This document shows positions 11,341 to 24,800 of a stretch of DNA of 64,000 bases, piece by piece. The DNA comes from Mercenaria mercenaria (lineage: Eukaryota > Mollusca > Bivalvia > Venerida > Veneridae): positions 21,984,501-22,048,500 of the forward strand of contig NC_069379.1 in NCBI RefSeq assembly GCF_021730395.1. The letters run 5' to 3'. The notes under the pieces are model-generated. The model was not told the origin of the DNA and searched no databases. It saw only the letters and a program-made list of their open reading frames with translations. Position numbers and translations under genes: made by a program. Position 1 is the stretch's first letter, and the number at the start of each line of letters is the position of its first letter.

Positions 11341-14300
11341 AAGACAACCCTCTATATAAACCAAGACAGCCCTCTATATATACCAAGACAGCCCTCTATA
11401 TATAAACCAAGACAGCCCTCTATATATATACCAAGACAGCCCTCTCTATATAAACCAAGACAGCCCTCTATATATAAACCAAGACAACCCTCTATATATA
11501 TACCAAGACATCCCTCTATATATAAACCAAGACAACCCTCTATATAAACCAAGACAGCCCTCTATATATATACCAAGACAGTCCTCTATATATAAACCAA
11601 GACAGCCCTCTATATATATACCAAGACAGCCCTCTCTATATAAACCAAGACAGCCCTCTATATAAACCAAGACAGCCCTCTATATAAACCAAGACATCCC
11701 TCTATATATAAACCAAGACAACCCTCTATATAAACCAAGACAACCATCTATATAAACCAAGACAACCCTCTATATATAAACCAAGACAGCCCTCTATATA
11801 TAAACCAAGACAGCCCTCTATATATAAACCAAGACAGCCCTCTATATATAAACCAAGACAACCCTCTATATAAACCAAGACAGCCCTCTATATATAAACC
11901 AAGACAGCCCTCTATATATAAACCAAGACAGCCCTCTATATAAACCAAGACAGCCCTCTATATAAACCAAGACAGCCCTCTATATATAAACCAAGACAGC
12001 CCTCTATATATAAACCAAGACAGCCCTCTATATATAAACCAAGACAGCCCTCTATATAAACCAAGACAGCCCTCTATATAAACCAAGACAGCCCTCTATA
12101 TAAACCAAGACAGCCCTCTATATAAACCAAGACAGACCTCTTTATAAACCAAGACAGCCCTCTATATAAACCAAGACAGCCCTCTATATATAAACCAAGA
12201 CAGCCCTCTATATAAACCAAGACAACCCTCTATATAAACCAAGACAGCCCTCTATATATAAACCAAGACAACCCTCTATATATAAACCAAGACAACCCTA
12301 TATATAAACCAAGACAGCCCTCTATATATAAACCAGACAGCCCTCTATATATAAACCAAGACAGCACTCTATATAAACCAAGACAGCCCTCTCTATATAA
12401 ACCAAGACAGCCCTCTATATATAAACCAAGACAGTCCTCTATATATAAACCAAGACAACCCTCTATATATAAACCAAGACAGTCCTCTATATATAAACCA
12501 AGACAACCCTCTATATATAAACCAAGACAGTCCTCTATATAAACCAAGACAGCCCTCTATATATAAACCAAGACAACCCTCTATATATAAACCAAGACAG
12601 TCCTCTATATAAACCAAGACAACCCTCTATATATAAACCAAGACAGCCCTCTATATATAAACCAAGACAGCCCTCTATATATAAACCAAGACAGCCCTCT
12701 ATATATAAACCAAGACAACCCTCTATATAAACCAAGACAACCCTCTATATAAACCAAGACAGCCCTCTATATATATACCAAGACAGCCCTCTATATATAA
12801 ACCAAGACAGCCCTCTATATATAAACCAAGACAACCCTCTATATATAAACCAAGACAGTCCTCTATATATAAACCAAGAAAGCCCTCTATATATAAACCA
12901 AGACAGCCCTCTATATATAAACCAAGACAGCCCTCTATATATATACCAAGACAACCCTCTATATATAAACCAAGACAGCCCTCTATATAAACCAAGACAG
13001 TCCTCTATATAAACCAAGGCAGCCCTCTATATAAACCAAGACAGCCCTCTATATATATACCAAGACAGCCCTCTATATATAAACCAAGACAGCCCTCTAT
13101 ATATATACCAAGACAGCCCTCTATATATATACCAAGACAGCCCTCTCTATATAAACCAAGACAGTCCTCTATATATAAACCAAGACAACCCTCTATATAT
13201 AAACCAAGACAACCCTCTATATATAAACCAAGACAGCCCTCTATATATATACCAAGACAGCCCTCTATATATATACCAAGACAGCCCTCTCTATATAAAC
13301 CAAGACAGTCCTCTATATATAAACCAAGACAACCCTCTATATATAAACCAAGACAACCCTCTATATATTAACCAAGACAGCCCTCTATATAAACTAAGAC
13401 AGCCCTCTATATAAACCAAGGCAGCCCTCTATATAAACCAAGACAGCCCTCTATATAAACCAAGACAGCCCTCTATATAAACCAAGGCAGCCCTCTATAT
13501 AAACCAAGACAGCCCTCTATATAAACCAAGACAACCCTCTATATATAAACCAAGACAGCCCTCTATATAAACCAAGACAGCCCTCTATATAAACCAAGGC
13601 AGCCCTCTATATATAAACCAAGACAGCCCTCTATATATAAACCAAGGCAGCCCTCTATATAAACTAAGACAACCCTCTATATATAAACCAAGACAGCCCT
13701 CTATATATAAACCAAGACAGCCCTCTATATAAACCAATACAACCCTCTATATATAAACCAAGGCAGCCCTCTATATAAACCAAGACAGCCCTCTATATAT
13801 AAACCAAGACAGCCCTCTATATATAAACCAAGACAGCCCTCTATATAAACCAAGACAGCCCTCTATATATAAACCAAGACAACCCTCTATATAAACCAAG
13901 ACAACCCTCTATATAAACCAAGACAGCCCTCTATATATAAACCAAGACAGCCCTCTATATATAAACCAAGACAGCCCTCTGTATAAACCAAGACAGCCCT
14001 CTATATATAAACCAAGACAGCCCTCTATATATAAACCAAGACAGCCCTCTATATAAACCAAGACAACCCTCTATATATAAACCAAGGCAGCCCTCTATAT
14101 AAACCAAGACAGCCCTCTATATAAACCAAGACAGCCCTCTATATATAAACCAAGACAACCCTCTATATAAACCAAGACAACCCTCTATATATAAACCAAG
14201 ACAACCCTCTATATAAACCAAGACAACCCTCTATATATAAACCAAGACAACCCTCTCTATATAAACCAAGACAGCCCTCTATATATAAACCAAGACAGCC

Positions 14301-17300
14301 CTCTATATAAACCAAGACAACCCTCTATATATAAACCAAGACAGCCCTCTATATAAACCAAGACAGCCCTCTATATAAACCAAGACAGCCCTCTATATAT
14401 AAACCAAGACAGCCCTCTATATAAACCAAGACAGCCCTCTATATATAAACCAAGACAGCCCTCTTTATAAACCAAGACAGCCCTCTATATATAAACCAAG
14501 ACAGCCCTCTATATATAAACCAAGACAGCCCTCTATATATAAACCAAGACAGCCCTCTATATATAAACCAAGACAGCCCTCTTTATAAACCAAGACAGCC
14601 CTCTCTATAAACCAAGACAGCCCTCTATATATAAACCAAGACAGCCCTCTATATATAAACCAAGACAGCCCTCTATATATATACCAAGACAGCCCTCTAT
14701 ATAAACCAAGACAGCCCTCTATATAAACCAAGACAGCCCTCTATATATAAACCAAGACAACCCTCTATATATAAACCAAGACAGCCCTCTATATATAAAC
14801 CAAGACAGCCCTCTATATATAAACCAAGACAGCCCTCTTTATAAACCAAGACAGCCCTCTCTATAAACCAAGACAGCCCTCTATATATAAACCAAGACAG
14901 CCCTCTATATATAAACCAAGACAGCCCTCTATATATAAACCAAGACAGCCCTCTATATATATACCAAGACAGCCCTCTATATAAACCAAGACAGCCCTCT
15001 ATATAAACCAAGACAGCCCTCTATATAAACCAAGACAGCCCTCTATATATAAACCAAGACAACCCTCTATATAAACCAAGACAGCCCTCTATATATAAAC
15101 CAAGACAGCCCTCTATATATAAACCAAGACAGCCCTCTATATATAAACCAAGACAGCCCTCTATATATAAACCAAGACAGCCCTCTTTATAAACCAAGTC
15201 AGCCCTCTATATAAACCAAGACAGCCCTCTATATATAAACCAAGACAGCCCTCTATATATAAACCAAGACAGCCCTCTATATATAAACCAAGACAACCCT
15301 CTATATAAACCAAGACAACCCTCTATATATAAACCAAGACAGCCCTCTATATATAAACCAAGACAGTCCTCTATATATAAACCAAGACAGCCCTCTATAT
15401 ATAAACCAAGACAGCCCTCTATATAAACCAAAACAACCCTCTATATATAAACCAAGACAGTCCTCTATATAAACCAAGACAGCCCTCTATATATATACCA
15501 AGACAGCCCTCTATATAAACCAAGACAGCCCTCTATATAAACCAAGACAGCCCTCTATATATAAACCAAGACAGCCCTCTATATAAACCAAGACAGCCCT
15601 CTATATATAAACCAAGACAGCCCTCTATATATAAACCAAGACAGCCCTCTATATATAAACCAAGACAGCCCTCTATATATAAACCAAGACAGCCCTCTAT
15701 ATATAAACCAAGACAGCCCTCTATATATAAACCAAGACAGCCCTCTATATAAACTAAGACAGCCCTCTATATAAACCAAGACAGCCCTCTATATAAACCA
15801 AGACAGCCCTCTATATAAACCAAAACCAAGACAGCCCTCTATATATAAACCAAGACAGCCCTCTATATATATACCAAGACAGCCCTCTATATAAACCAAG
15901 ACAGCCCTCTATATAAACCAAGACAGCCCTCTATATATAAACCAAGACAACCCTCTATATATAAACCAAGACAGCCCTCTATATATAAACCAAGACAGCC
16001 CTCTATATATAAACCAAGACAGCCCTCTATATATAAACCAAGACAGCCCTCTATATATAAACCAAGACAGCCCTCTATATATAAACCAAGACAGCCCTCT
16101 ATATAAACCAAGACAACCCTCTATATAAACCAAGACAACCCTCTATATATAAACCAAGGCAGCCCTCTATATAAACCAAGACAGCCCTCTATATAAACCA
16201 AGACAGCCCTCTATACATAAACCAAGACAACCCTCTATATATAAACCAAGACAGCCCTCTATATATAAACCAAGACAGCCCTCTATATAAACCAAGACAG
16301 CCCTCTATATATAAACCAAGACAGCCCTCTATATATAAACCAAGACAGCCCTCTATATATAAACCAAGACAGCCCCTATAAAACCAAGACAACCCTCTAA
16401 ATATAAACCAAGACAGCCCTCTATATAAACCAAGACAGCCCTCTATATATAAACCAAGACAGCCCTCTATATAAACCAAGACAGCCCTCTATATATAAAC
16501 CAAGACAGTCCTCTATATATAAACCAAGACAACCCTCTATATATAAACCAAGACAGCCCTCTATATAAACCAAGACAGTCCTCTATATATAAACCAAGAC
16601 AGCCCTCTATATATAAACCAAGACAGTCCTCTATATATAAACCAAGACAACCCTCTATATATAAACCAAGACAACCCTCTATATAAACCAAGACACCCCT
16701 CTATATATAAACCAAGACAGCCCTCTATATATAAACCAAGACAGTCCTCTATATATAAACCAAGACAGCCCTCTATATATAAACCAAGACAGCCCTCTAT
16801 ATAAACCAAAACAACCCTCTATATATAAACCAAGACAGTCCTCTATATAAACCAAGACAGCCCTCTATATATAAACCAAGACAGCCCTCTATATAAACAC
16901 AAGACAGCCCTCTATATATAAACCAAGACAGCCCTCTATATATAAACCAAGACAGCCCTCTATATAAACCAAGACAGCCCTCTATATATAAACCAAGACA
17001 GCCCTCTATATATACCAAGACAGCCCTCTATATATAAACCAAGACAGCCCTCTATATATAAACCAAGACAGCCCTCTATATATAAACCAAGACAGCCCTC
17101 TATATATAAACCAAGACAGCCCTCTATATATAAACCAAGACAGCCCTCTATATAAACCAAGACAGCCCTCTATATATAAACCAAGACAGCCCTCTATATA
17201 AACCAAGACAGCCCTCTATATATAAACCAAGACATCCCTCTATATATAAACCAAGACAGCCCTCTATATATAAACCAAGACAGCCCTCTATATAAACTAA

Positions 17301-18483
17301 GACAGCCCTCTATATAAACCAAGACAGCCCTCTATATAAACCAAGACAGCCCTCTATATAAACCAAAACCAAGACAGCCCTCTATATAAACCAAGACAGC
17401 CCTCTATATAAACCAAGACAGCCCTCTATATATAAACCAAGACAGCCCTCTATATAAACCAAGACAGCCCTCTATATAAACCAAGACAGCCCTCTATATA
17501 AACCAAAACAGCCCTCTATATATAAACCAAGACAACCCTCTTTATAAACCAAGACAGCCCTCTATATAAACCAAAACAGCCCTCTATATATAAACCAAGA
17601 CAACCCTCTTTATAAACCAAGACAGCCTTCTATATAAACCAAGACAGCCCTCTATATATAAACCAAGACAACCCTCTTTATAAACCAAGACAGCCCTCTA
17701 TATAAACCAAGACAGCCCTCTATATATATACCAAGACAGCCCTCTATATAAACCAAGACAGCCCTCTATATAAACCAAGAGAACCCTCTATATAAACCAA
17801 AACAGCCCTCTATATATAAACCAAGACATCCCTCTATATATAAACCAAGACAGCCCTCTATATATAAACCAAGACAGCCCTCTATATATAAACCAAGACA
17901 ACCCTCTATATATAAACCAAGACAGCCCTCTATATAAACCAAGACAGCCCTCTATATAAACCAAGACAGCCCTCTATATAAACCAAGACAGCCCTCTATA
18001 TATAAACCAAGACAGCCCTCTATATAAACCAAGACAGCCCTCTATATATAAACCAAGACAGTCCTCTATATAAACCAGACAGCCCTCTATATATAAACCA
18101 AGACAGCCCTCTATATAAACCAAAACAGCCCTCTATATAAACCAAGACAGACCTCTTTATAAACCAAGACAGTCCTCTATATATAAACCAAGACAGCCCT
18201 CTATATATAAACCAAGACAGCCCTCTATATAAACCAGACAGCCCTCTATGTATAAACCAAGACAGTCCTCTATATAAACCAAGACAGTCCTCTATATAAA
18301 CCAAGACAGCCCTCTATATAAACCAGACAGCCCTCTATATATAAACCAAGACAGTCCTCTATATATAAACCAAGACAGCCCTCTATATATAAACCAAGAC
18401 AGCGCCCTCTATATATAAACCGAGACAGCCCTCTATATATAAACCAAGACAGCGCCCTCTATATAAAATATTGTGGGGGTCTT

Positions 18484-18544
18484 TTTATATATAGACTTGT
18501 GGTGGTTTATAAATAGAATTTCAGGCTCCTGTGCTTTCGTGGCG
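18484..18544 (-). repeat. Right inverted flank of the 24-bp array
   Basis: Reverse complement of 7026-7078, containing TATATATAGACTTGTGGTGG then TTTATAAATAGAATTT and, further out, GTGGCG. Between the array end and this copy lie about 17 bases with GTGGGGGTC. Confidence 0.85.
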
Positions 18545-18645
18545 ACAAGGGTGAACACATACTGTCGTGTGTACAACCCCATTGCATTTCGTAGATTTAT
18601 TATGACATTAAATGATATAAAACAGAAGAAAGTAATATTGGTATT

Positions 18646-18651
18646 TTTATT
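18646..18651 (-). terminator. Candidate polyadenylation signal of the Ly6-like gene
   Basis: AATAAA on the minus strand, 26 bases after the stop codon. A second AATAAA lies near 18600. This is sequence motif only. Confidence 0.45.
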
Positions 18652-18677
18652 TCAAGTGATTTTCATATTGATATTCT

Positions 18678-18896
18678 TCATATTCTTCTAGCATTTGTGA
18701 TACAGCTGTCATTACAAAAATCAGTGTCACAGCACAGAATGCATAAAGAAACAAGAACATTTGCACGTTCAAGTCGCGTGACCGAATCTTCGTGATCTTG
18801 ATTTGTTTTCGATGTCACGTGAGGCAATGTGTAGTTTGCGTTCTGTGACCTCTTTCCAAAAATGTGCTGATAAGTTTGTTTGATAACGTCGCATTG
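18678..18896 (-). CDS. Ly6-like gene, exon 5 (module 2, second half, stop)
   Basis: Acceptor GTATTTCAG. It begins QCDVIKQTYQHIFGKRS and ends LCILCCDTDFCNDSC plus eight residues before the stop. It is longer than exon 3 between the cysteines. The stop codon is about 210 bp from the edge of the giant array, so the 3' UTR is short or runs toward it. Confidence 0.78.
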   Translation of the reverse strand, partial: QCDVIKQTYQHIFGKRSQNANYTLPHVTSKTNQDHEDSVTRLERANVLVSLCILCCDTDFCNDSCITNARRI

Positions 18897-21800
18897 CTGA
18901 AATACAACACAGCATAAAGTCACGATTATGTAGACACATGGTAAAACATCCGAACAGTTATATATCAGTACAGTCAAACCTGTCTATAAAGACCACTCTT
19001 GGTATGCCAAAAGTGCTCTTTATTGCGAGGTGGTCTTTATTCACAGGCTAAAATACACCATAAATGTTAAAATGGGAAACAAAACATGTGGTTTATAGAG
19101 CCTGGTGGCCTCTGTTCAGAGGTGGTCTTTAGCACAGGTTTGACTGAGTGGGCTATTACTCATCTGAAAGTTTACTGACCAGAGCCAAAGTAAATCAACA
19201 TACTGTAAGGAAAAAGTTTGAATACATGGAAACCAGGCAACATTTTAAGTGCAAAGGGCCAAAAACGTCGATCAGAGGTAAGCTTGATCTACCTTTTACC
19301 TCTTTTGCTGCATCATGGTTAAAAAGGTTTGAAGTATTAAGGACAGCCAGGCCGACTTTGCAATATCATGTATAACAGTAAAATGTCCTACAGTGATCAG
19401 AAAGTTTATTCCATTTCAATAAAACAAACTATAATATAATACGAGCCAAAGGGATTATATACAAATTAATACTGTATGACAAAGTTAACGCTAATGTGGC
19501 AGGTGTATAGTTTGATTTCAGAATGATTTACTTTGCCTTATTTAGGTAAGAATTACTATCATGCTAAATAACGCTACCGTTGGACCGTTCCATTATTGGA
19601 ATTACAAAAACATCGATGACTTGAAAACTGAACCATACGTACTAATTGGCGAATCAATAAATCAATAAGATTCAAAGACACTTTGCTTATCCGGAGTAGT
19701 TTTGAGTCAAAGGTTTATCGTTTTCAAGAGCTCATGACAGAGCTGCTTTAACTTATCTCATCCTGCAGTCTTATCCCCTTTGTAGTTTTAACAAAATAAA
19801 AAATACTCACTACTTGTTCAATACAATGACTGTCATACACTACAGTACCACTGTCAAGTAACTTTTTGACCAAACAAACCTGAGCAAAAATATGTAAAAA
19901 TCATACGATTAAGCATATCAGGTACATTATAATTTTGCAATATGTTTATGATAAAATCTACTTCTACTTTAGTATTTTCGGCCTATTCTAAAATATTAGT
20001 CACATGTCACATATTTCTAAACGGTGATATATGGGACTCACAAGCTCAAAATTGACAGAGTCCGTCAAATACATTCTTTACAGAAAAATACTTTTAAAAG
20101 TGAAGGAGTTCGCTTGACACTTTTCTAAATATAAAATACCTGCGTTGGACTACACTGTGTTACATGACGACATGTATCTAATTCACGTTGTCGTTTACAG
20201 GAGAAACAATATGGACCGCGCTGATTGACTGGAGTAGCTGAAATATTAATAATTATAAATATCAGAGCATACACAAAATGCTTACATCAGTTAACACTAT
20301 ATTCATGCAGTTCAGAATTTGTCTCCATTTCTGTATCATCTTGTGAGAGTAGACACAGAAATATTAAACAAGAATGTTAAAATATCACTACTCCTGCCAG
20401 CTGTTGAGCCTTACGGCTTTCGCAAGTCACCGAGATGTTATATGGTCTTTCTCTTTCACACAAGCTGGATGGTTAAGTCGCTTTATGGTCTAAGTTGGAG
20501 TGGGCATTGGCTTTTTTTATAAATACTAAAAAAATTGCTCTCCTACACCTAATGTCCGAATCTATAGAGATCCACAGCTGACATATAATACATCTTTTTC
20601 TGTAGAGAATTCCATGGAGAAATATTCATTTACACAATTAATTATAGCATCCAGTACATTGTGTTTATACCTATTTCATTGCAGCCGTGGTTGTTGCAGA
20701 ATTCCGAGTCACAACACTGTTCACAAACAGAGATATCATTTCGTCTCACCATAGTTCGAGTAGCAGTGTCCTTTACAGTAATGTTGCTGTTACCATTGTA
20801 GGAAGCACCAATACTTCTTCCTGTAAGTTTTTTACAGTTCTGAAATGCATAACTTTATGAAAGGCAAGCACCACAAAACTCCTTATTAGTTGTAACCCAA
20901 TGCCAAGATGACAATCCCACTGGCAATAACATTGCAAAGGTCAGATATATCGACGCCTTTCATTCGATGTCAAAAAGGGTCACGATTACTCGTCGTATTG
21001 ATAGGGTCATGAGGATGTCAGAAACATTCAACAACAAGTTCTTTTGTTTTAATATAAATAGAATATATACTAAACACCTGTTTGTACCTACAACCGGAGT
21101 TGAATATAACATGACCTCTTGTAATAATATGGATACGATATGATAGTGAGTAAACGTTTGACCCTTCAATCGGAGTTGTATACTATAAGACCTTTTATTG
21201 TCATAATTTAAAAACAATTTATATAATGAAAACATGTTTGTTTGTACGACTTAAGTTGAATAAAACATGACATTTTGTTGCTATATCTTGAATAGATGTA
21301 CCTGCTTCTCTCTACAACAGGAGTTGTTACAATATAAATGCGGTCTATAGCGGGCACCTGTTCATACAGGAGTTGAACACATCATGGCCTCTTGTTGTTT
21401 TATTATGAATACGATATATTTAATGAGCAAATGTTCGGACATGCAATCGGAGTTAAATATGAATAAGATATTTAGTTAGTACCTCTTTGGTCCTACAACC
21501 GGAGTTGAATAGAATATGTCCACTTGTAGTTACAATCTCTTGAACATAACATATCTGGAAAATAAAAACAAAATGATATATTGATTACTATTTCACAACT
21601 ACCTGCGATAATGTGCAAAATAATTGATATATTATCTTACAGCTACTGGAGTCTGCCAAAAAGCAAGCCTGGCTGACATATGCCAATCGGGTATAAGCCT
21701 GTCTGGTATTAGCTAGCCGGGTACTAGCCGGTCGGGCATTAGCCAGCCAGGGTTGAACCAGCTAGGAATAAACATGACCGGTACTAACCAGTCTGATATA

Positions 21801-24800
21801 AGCCGGCCTGGTGTTAGCCAGTCTGATATTAACCAGCCTGGTGTTAGCCAGCCTGGTATTAGCCGGCCTGGTGTAAGCCAGTTTAGTCAGTCTGATATTA
21901 GCCGGCCTGGTGTTAGCCAGTCTGATATTTGCCAGTCTGATCATTAGCCGTCCTGGTGTTAGCCAGTCTGATATTAGCCGGCCTGGTGTTAGCTAGTCTG
22001 ATATTAGCCGCCCTGGTGTTAGCCAGTCTGATTTTAGCCGGCCTGGTGTTAGCCATTCTGATATTAGCCGGCCTGGTATTAGCCAGTCTGATATTAGCCA
22101 GTGTAACATTAAATACTGAACCCGTTGAAAATTGACCCCATGGGTCCTTTTTTAACGTTGAGAATTGACCCCGTCAACATTTCCACATTAAATTTTAACC
22201 AAAAGTTCCTTTTCAGCATTGAGAATTGACCTCGTCAACATTTCAACATTAAATTTTGATCAATGAGGTCAATTTTCAACGTGTCAATTTTAATGTTACA
22301 TCAGCCTGGTGTTAGCCAGTCTGATATTAGCCGGCCTGGTGTTAGCCAGTCTGATATTAGCCGGCCTGGTGTTAGCCAGTCTGATATTAGCCGGCCTGGT
22401 GTTTGCCAGTCTGATATTAGCAAGTCTGATATTACCAACCAGCCTGGGGTAAACAAGCCAGGCAGTAGAGTGGCTGGTATTAGCTACAAACAGCCAGGTA
22501 TAAGTGTGACGGCTGGTGTTAGCTAGTGTGATATGATCCAGTCTTAATTCGCCTAATTCATAGTACCCTTGCTGGTAATAGCAAGCTTGGTATAAACCTG
22601 GATAGTATTAAGCAGCTTGGTATTACCAAGCAGAGTATATACCAGCCTTGTATAAGCCATCATACACTCAGTTCCAAAAGAAAGTGTGCACTTAGTTTTC
22701 TGTTATTTTTTCTCGGTTATTTTCATGAAAACTTATAATGTTTGGTACCAAAATTTAAATCAGTTCGTAAACAAATTGGTGTGCATTTTAGATTTTGAGT
22801 TATACCTGAGAGTTAGTGTATGAAAAACGTCGGGGAATTTGTTGAAATATTTAAACCTAAAAAGTGCACACTTTCTTTTGGAACTGAGTATAGTATAAGG
22901 TAGCTGGAGTAGTCAAAGTTAGGTGACATAATATGATAAAAGGGTTCTATCTTTAAGAAAAGCAAAAATTTAAAAGTAGGTCGCAGCTTCAGGTCACGTT
23001 TGTGCAAGTACCCGCTACTTGTCATGTAAACGGTGTTTGAAGTATTCCCATAAATCTCCTCTGTTCTGTCCTGTTTCGTCGGGCACCAGGTTGCATCTAT
23101 GTTAATTACATGCAACGTTTAATAATTTTACATTCTATAATACAGAAGTATGACCCAAACCTGTACTCACTTCATGCGTGTTACACTGTGTTACTATGCT
23201 GCAATCCCTGAGATGGGGTATATTAGAACATTCGAAACACCGGTAAGCTTCAGTTAAACCTGCAAAGAAAAACAATGGTTAGTTTCAGCTATACCTTGAA
23301 AATAGGGGGTTAGTCCAGTTTAACCTGTGGTATACTTGAAAAAGTGTGGTTTTGACAAATGGCCTGATGAACTGAGGCTACGAGGTGACAAGTGTGTGTT
23401 TTTATTTATCTCGCGGTCATGGCCACAGCTTTGCTTGAATCGTACTGTTATGCTAGTATATAAAAGGCAAGTGAAATACAGTTAATCGTGGTATGGGCGT
23501 TTGAGTAAGCACAGTTAGAAAGCCTTTGGGCTGTTTTTCTTCCCATATCGCACAATTCTTGCTTGTGTCATGCTTGTGTTTTGTGCTGCAAATTCTGCAT
23601 ATGAGGCTATAAATTTTCTGTAATACTACATCATACCAAAGAAACCTTGACTTGCCTCTTTGTCGGTATGCATTTTCTATAAGCTTCCGTCTGACGTTGA
23701 CCATTTCCTACTCTGAACCTAGTAAAAAGCTATTGTTGCAGCCTGTGAAACACCTTGACTGTTTAATGTAAGATCTGCTTCTCTAACTCTGCTGGAAATA
23801 GCATCTAGCATCGAAATATGAGTGTTCCATGATTCGTATGCCGTGAAATATCGTCGACGTAATTGTTGGCATAATTGCATCCTGTTAAAAAAAATTCTGA
23901 TCATTCGAATGAACATGGCACATGAATTCATCATTTTAAGGACACCATCCAAAATTGAAATTTTCCCTCATGTAAAGCTATTTTGGTATAAATCTGGTAT
24001 AGTAATCTTTGCTAAAATATTTCTTGAAATGAAATGAAGTGTGAAGTTTGGATCGAATATCACAATCATTTCCCATATGTTCTGTCATTTGATCACCTGA
24101 AATCAATATACTAGTATACTATTCGTGTTGTCCTTCTTTCGTTCTTATGGGGATTCTAGAGTTGCATGCAGAGGTTGCAAACTCCATAGCATCAGAGTCA
24201 AAAATTTATTCTGCTGCTTCACTAGGTCCACTCCGTTTTGTATATGGAACTACTGTGTAACGCTACCTGGTTCTTTAGAAGTGTTCTTATAAACTTTCTA
24301 ATTTTTTGTGTGTGTAAAAAAGCTCGGTATTGTTATACAAGTGACTGTTTAGGTTCTCTGACTACCGGAAAACTAAGAGTTAATTTGCACATCTTTTTAT
24401 GTTTCTGTCTAGCTGAGTCACGCAAGTTCACGTCGTCAATTACTCCTATCTCTGTATTTTCGTACGCCTCAGTAACTGCTACGCTGCTCGCAAACATATC
24501 CTGTCCTGTCATTCTGTGGACTGATGTGATACGTTCCTGTGTTAACATTCTTTTACTTTATATGCCATCTTTATTACCCGATTAGCTACGTCTTACGACC
24601 CTTGCCAATGGTACTAAAATTAACAATCATACCTCTTCTGGCAAATTTGTCGTGATAGTGCTTTAATACTGCCTGACCTTCACACAATTTTTATCAGAAA
24701 TCTTATATAACCAGGCCAGTGTAAACTTGTCTGTATTCTGTCCAGTGACTTTCTAGTAAATAAGCTTCCTCCAACTATCGCTTCAAGAGCTAATATCACA

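Larger units (their letters stand above)
7066..18466. repeat. 11.4-kb megasatellite of a 24/22-bp unit
   Basis: Roughly 490 head-to-tail units. The long unit is AACCAAGACAGCCCTC plus TATATATA (24 bp). The short unit has one TA less, or TTTATA/TCTATA in that place (22 bp). Point variants (GACAACC, GACATCC, GACAGTCC, CCAAGG, TATACC for AAACC) mark sub-families. Top-strand units are C-rich and G-poor, so the strand bias is strong. Long minus-strand frames reading as YIEGCLGL or IYRGLSWF repeats follow from a 24-bp period lacking stops on that strand. They shift frame at each 22-bp unit and are not genes. No host gene is seen inside. Confidence 0.97.

Noticed and set aside
7118-18304. Dozens of minus-strand frames of 60-120 codons reading YIEGCLGL or IYRGLSWF
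   Set aside because: They are translations of the 24/22-bp array. The period of 24 keeps a frame open and each 22-bp unit shifts it; there is no unique sequence, splice site or start context.
7066-18466. CRISPR-like array
   Set aside because: There are no unique spacers between repeats, and the context is an animal nuclear genome. It is a simple tandem array.
19148-19375. 75-codon plus-strand frame next to a MITE
   Set aside because: No recognised domain, and it lies in intron 4 of the opposite-strand gene.
24238-24585. 115-codon plus-strand frame
   Set aside because: Hydrophobic but motif-free, overlapped by a minus-strand frame and inside an intron of the Ly6-like gene. Likely chance.
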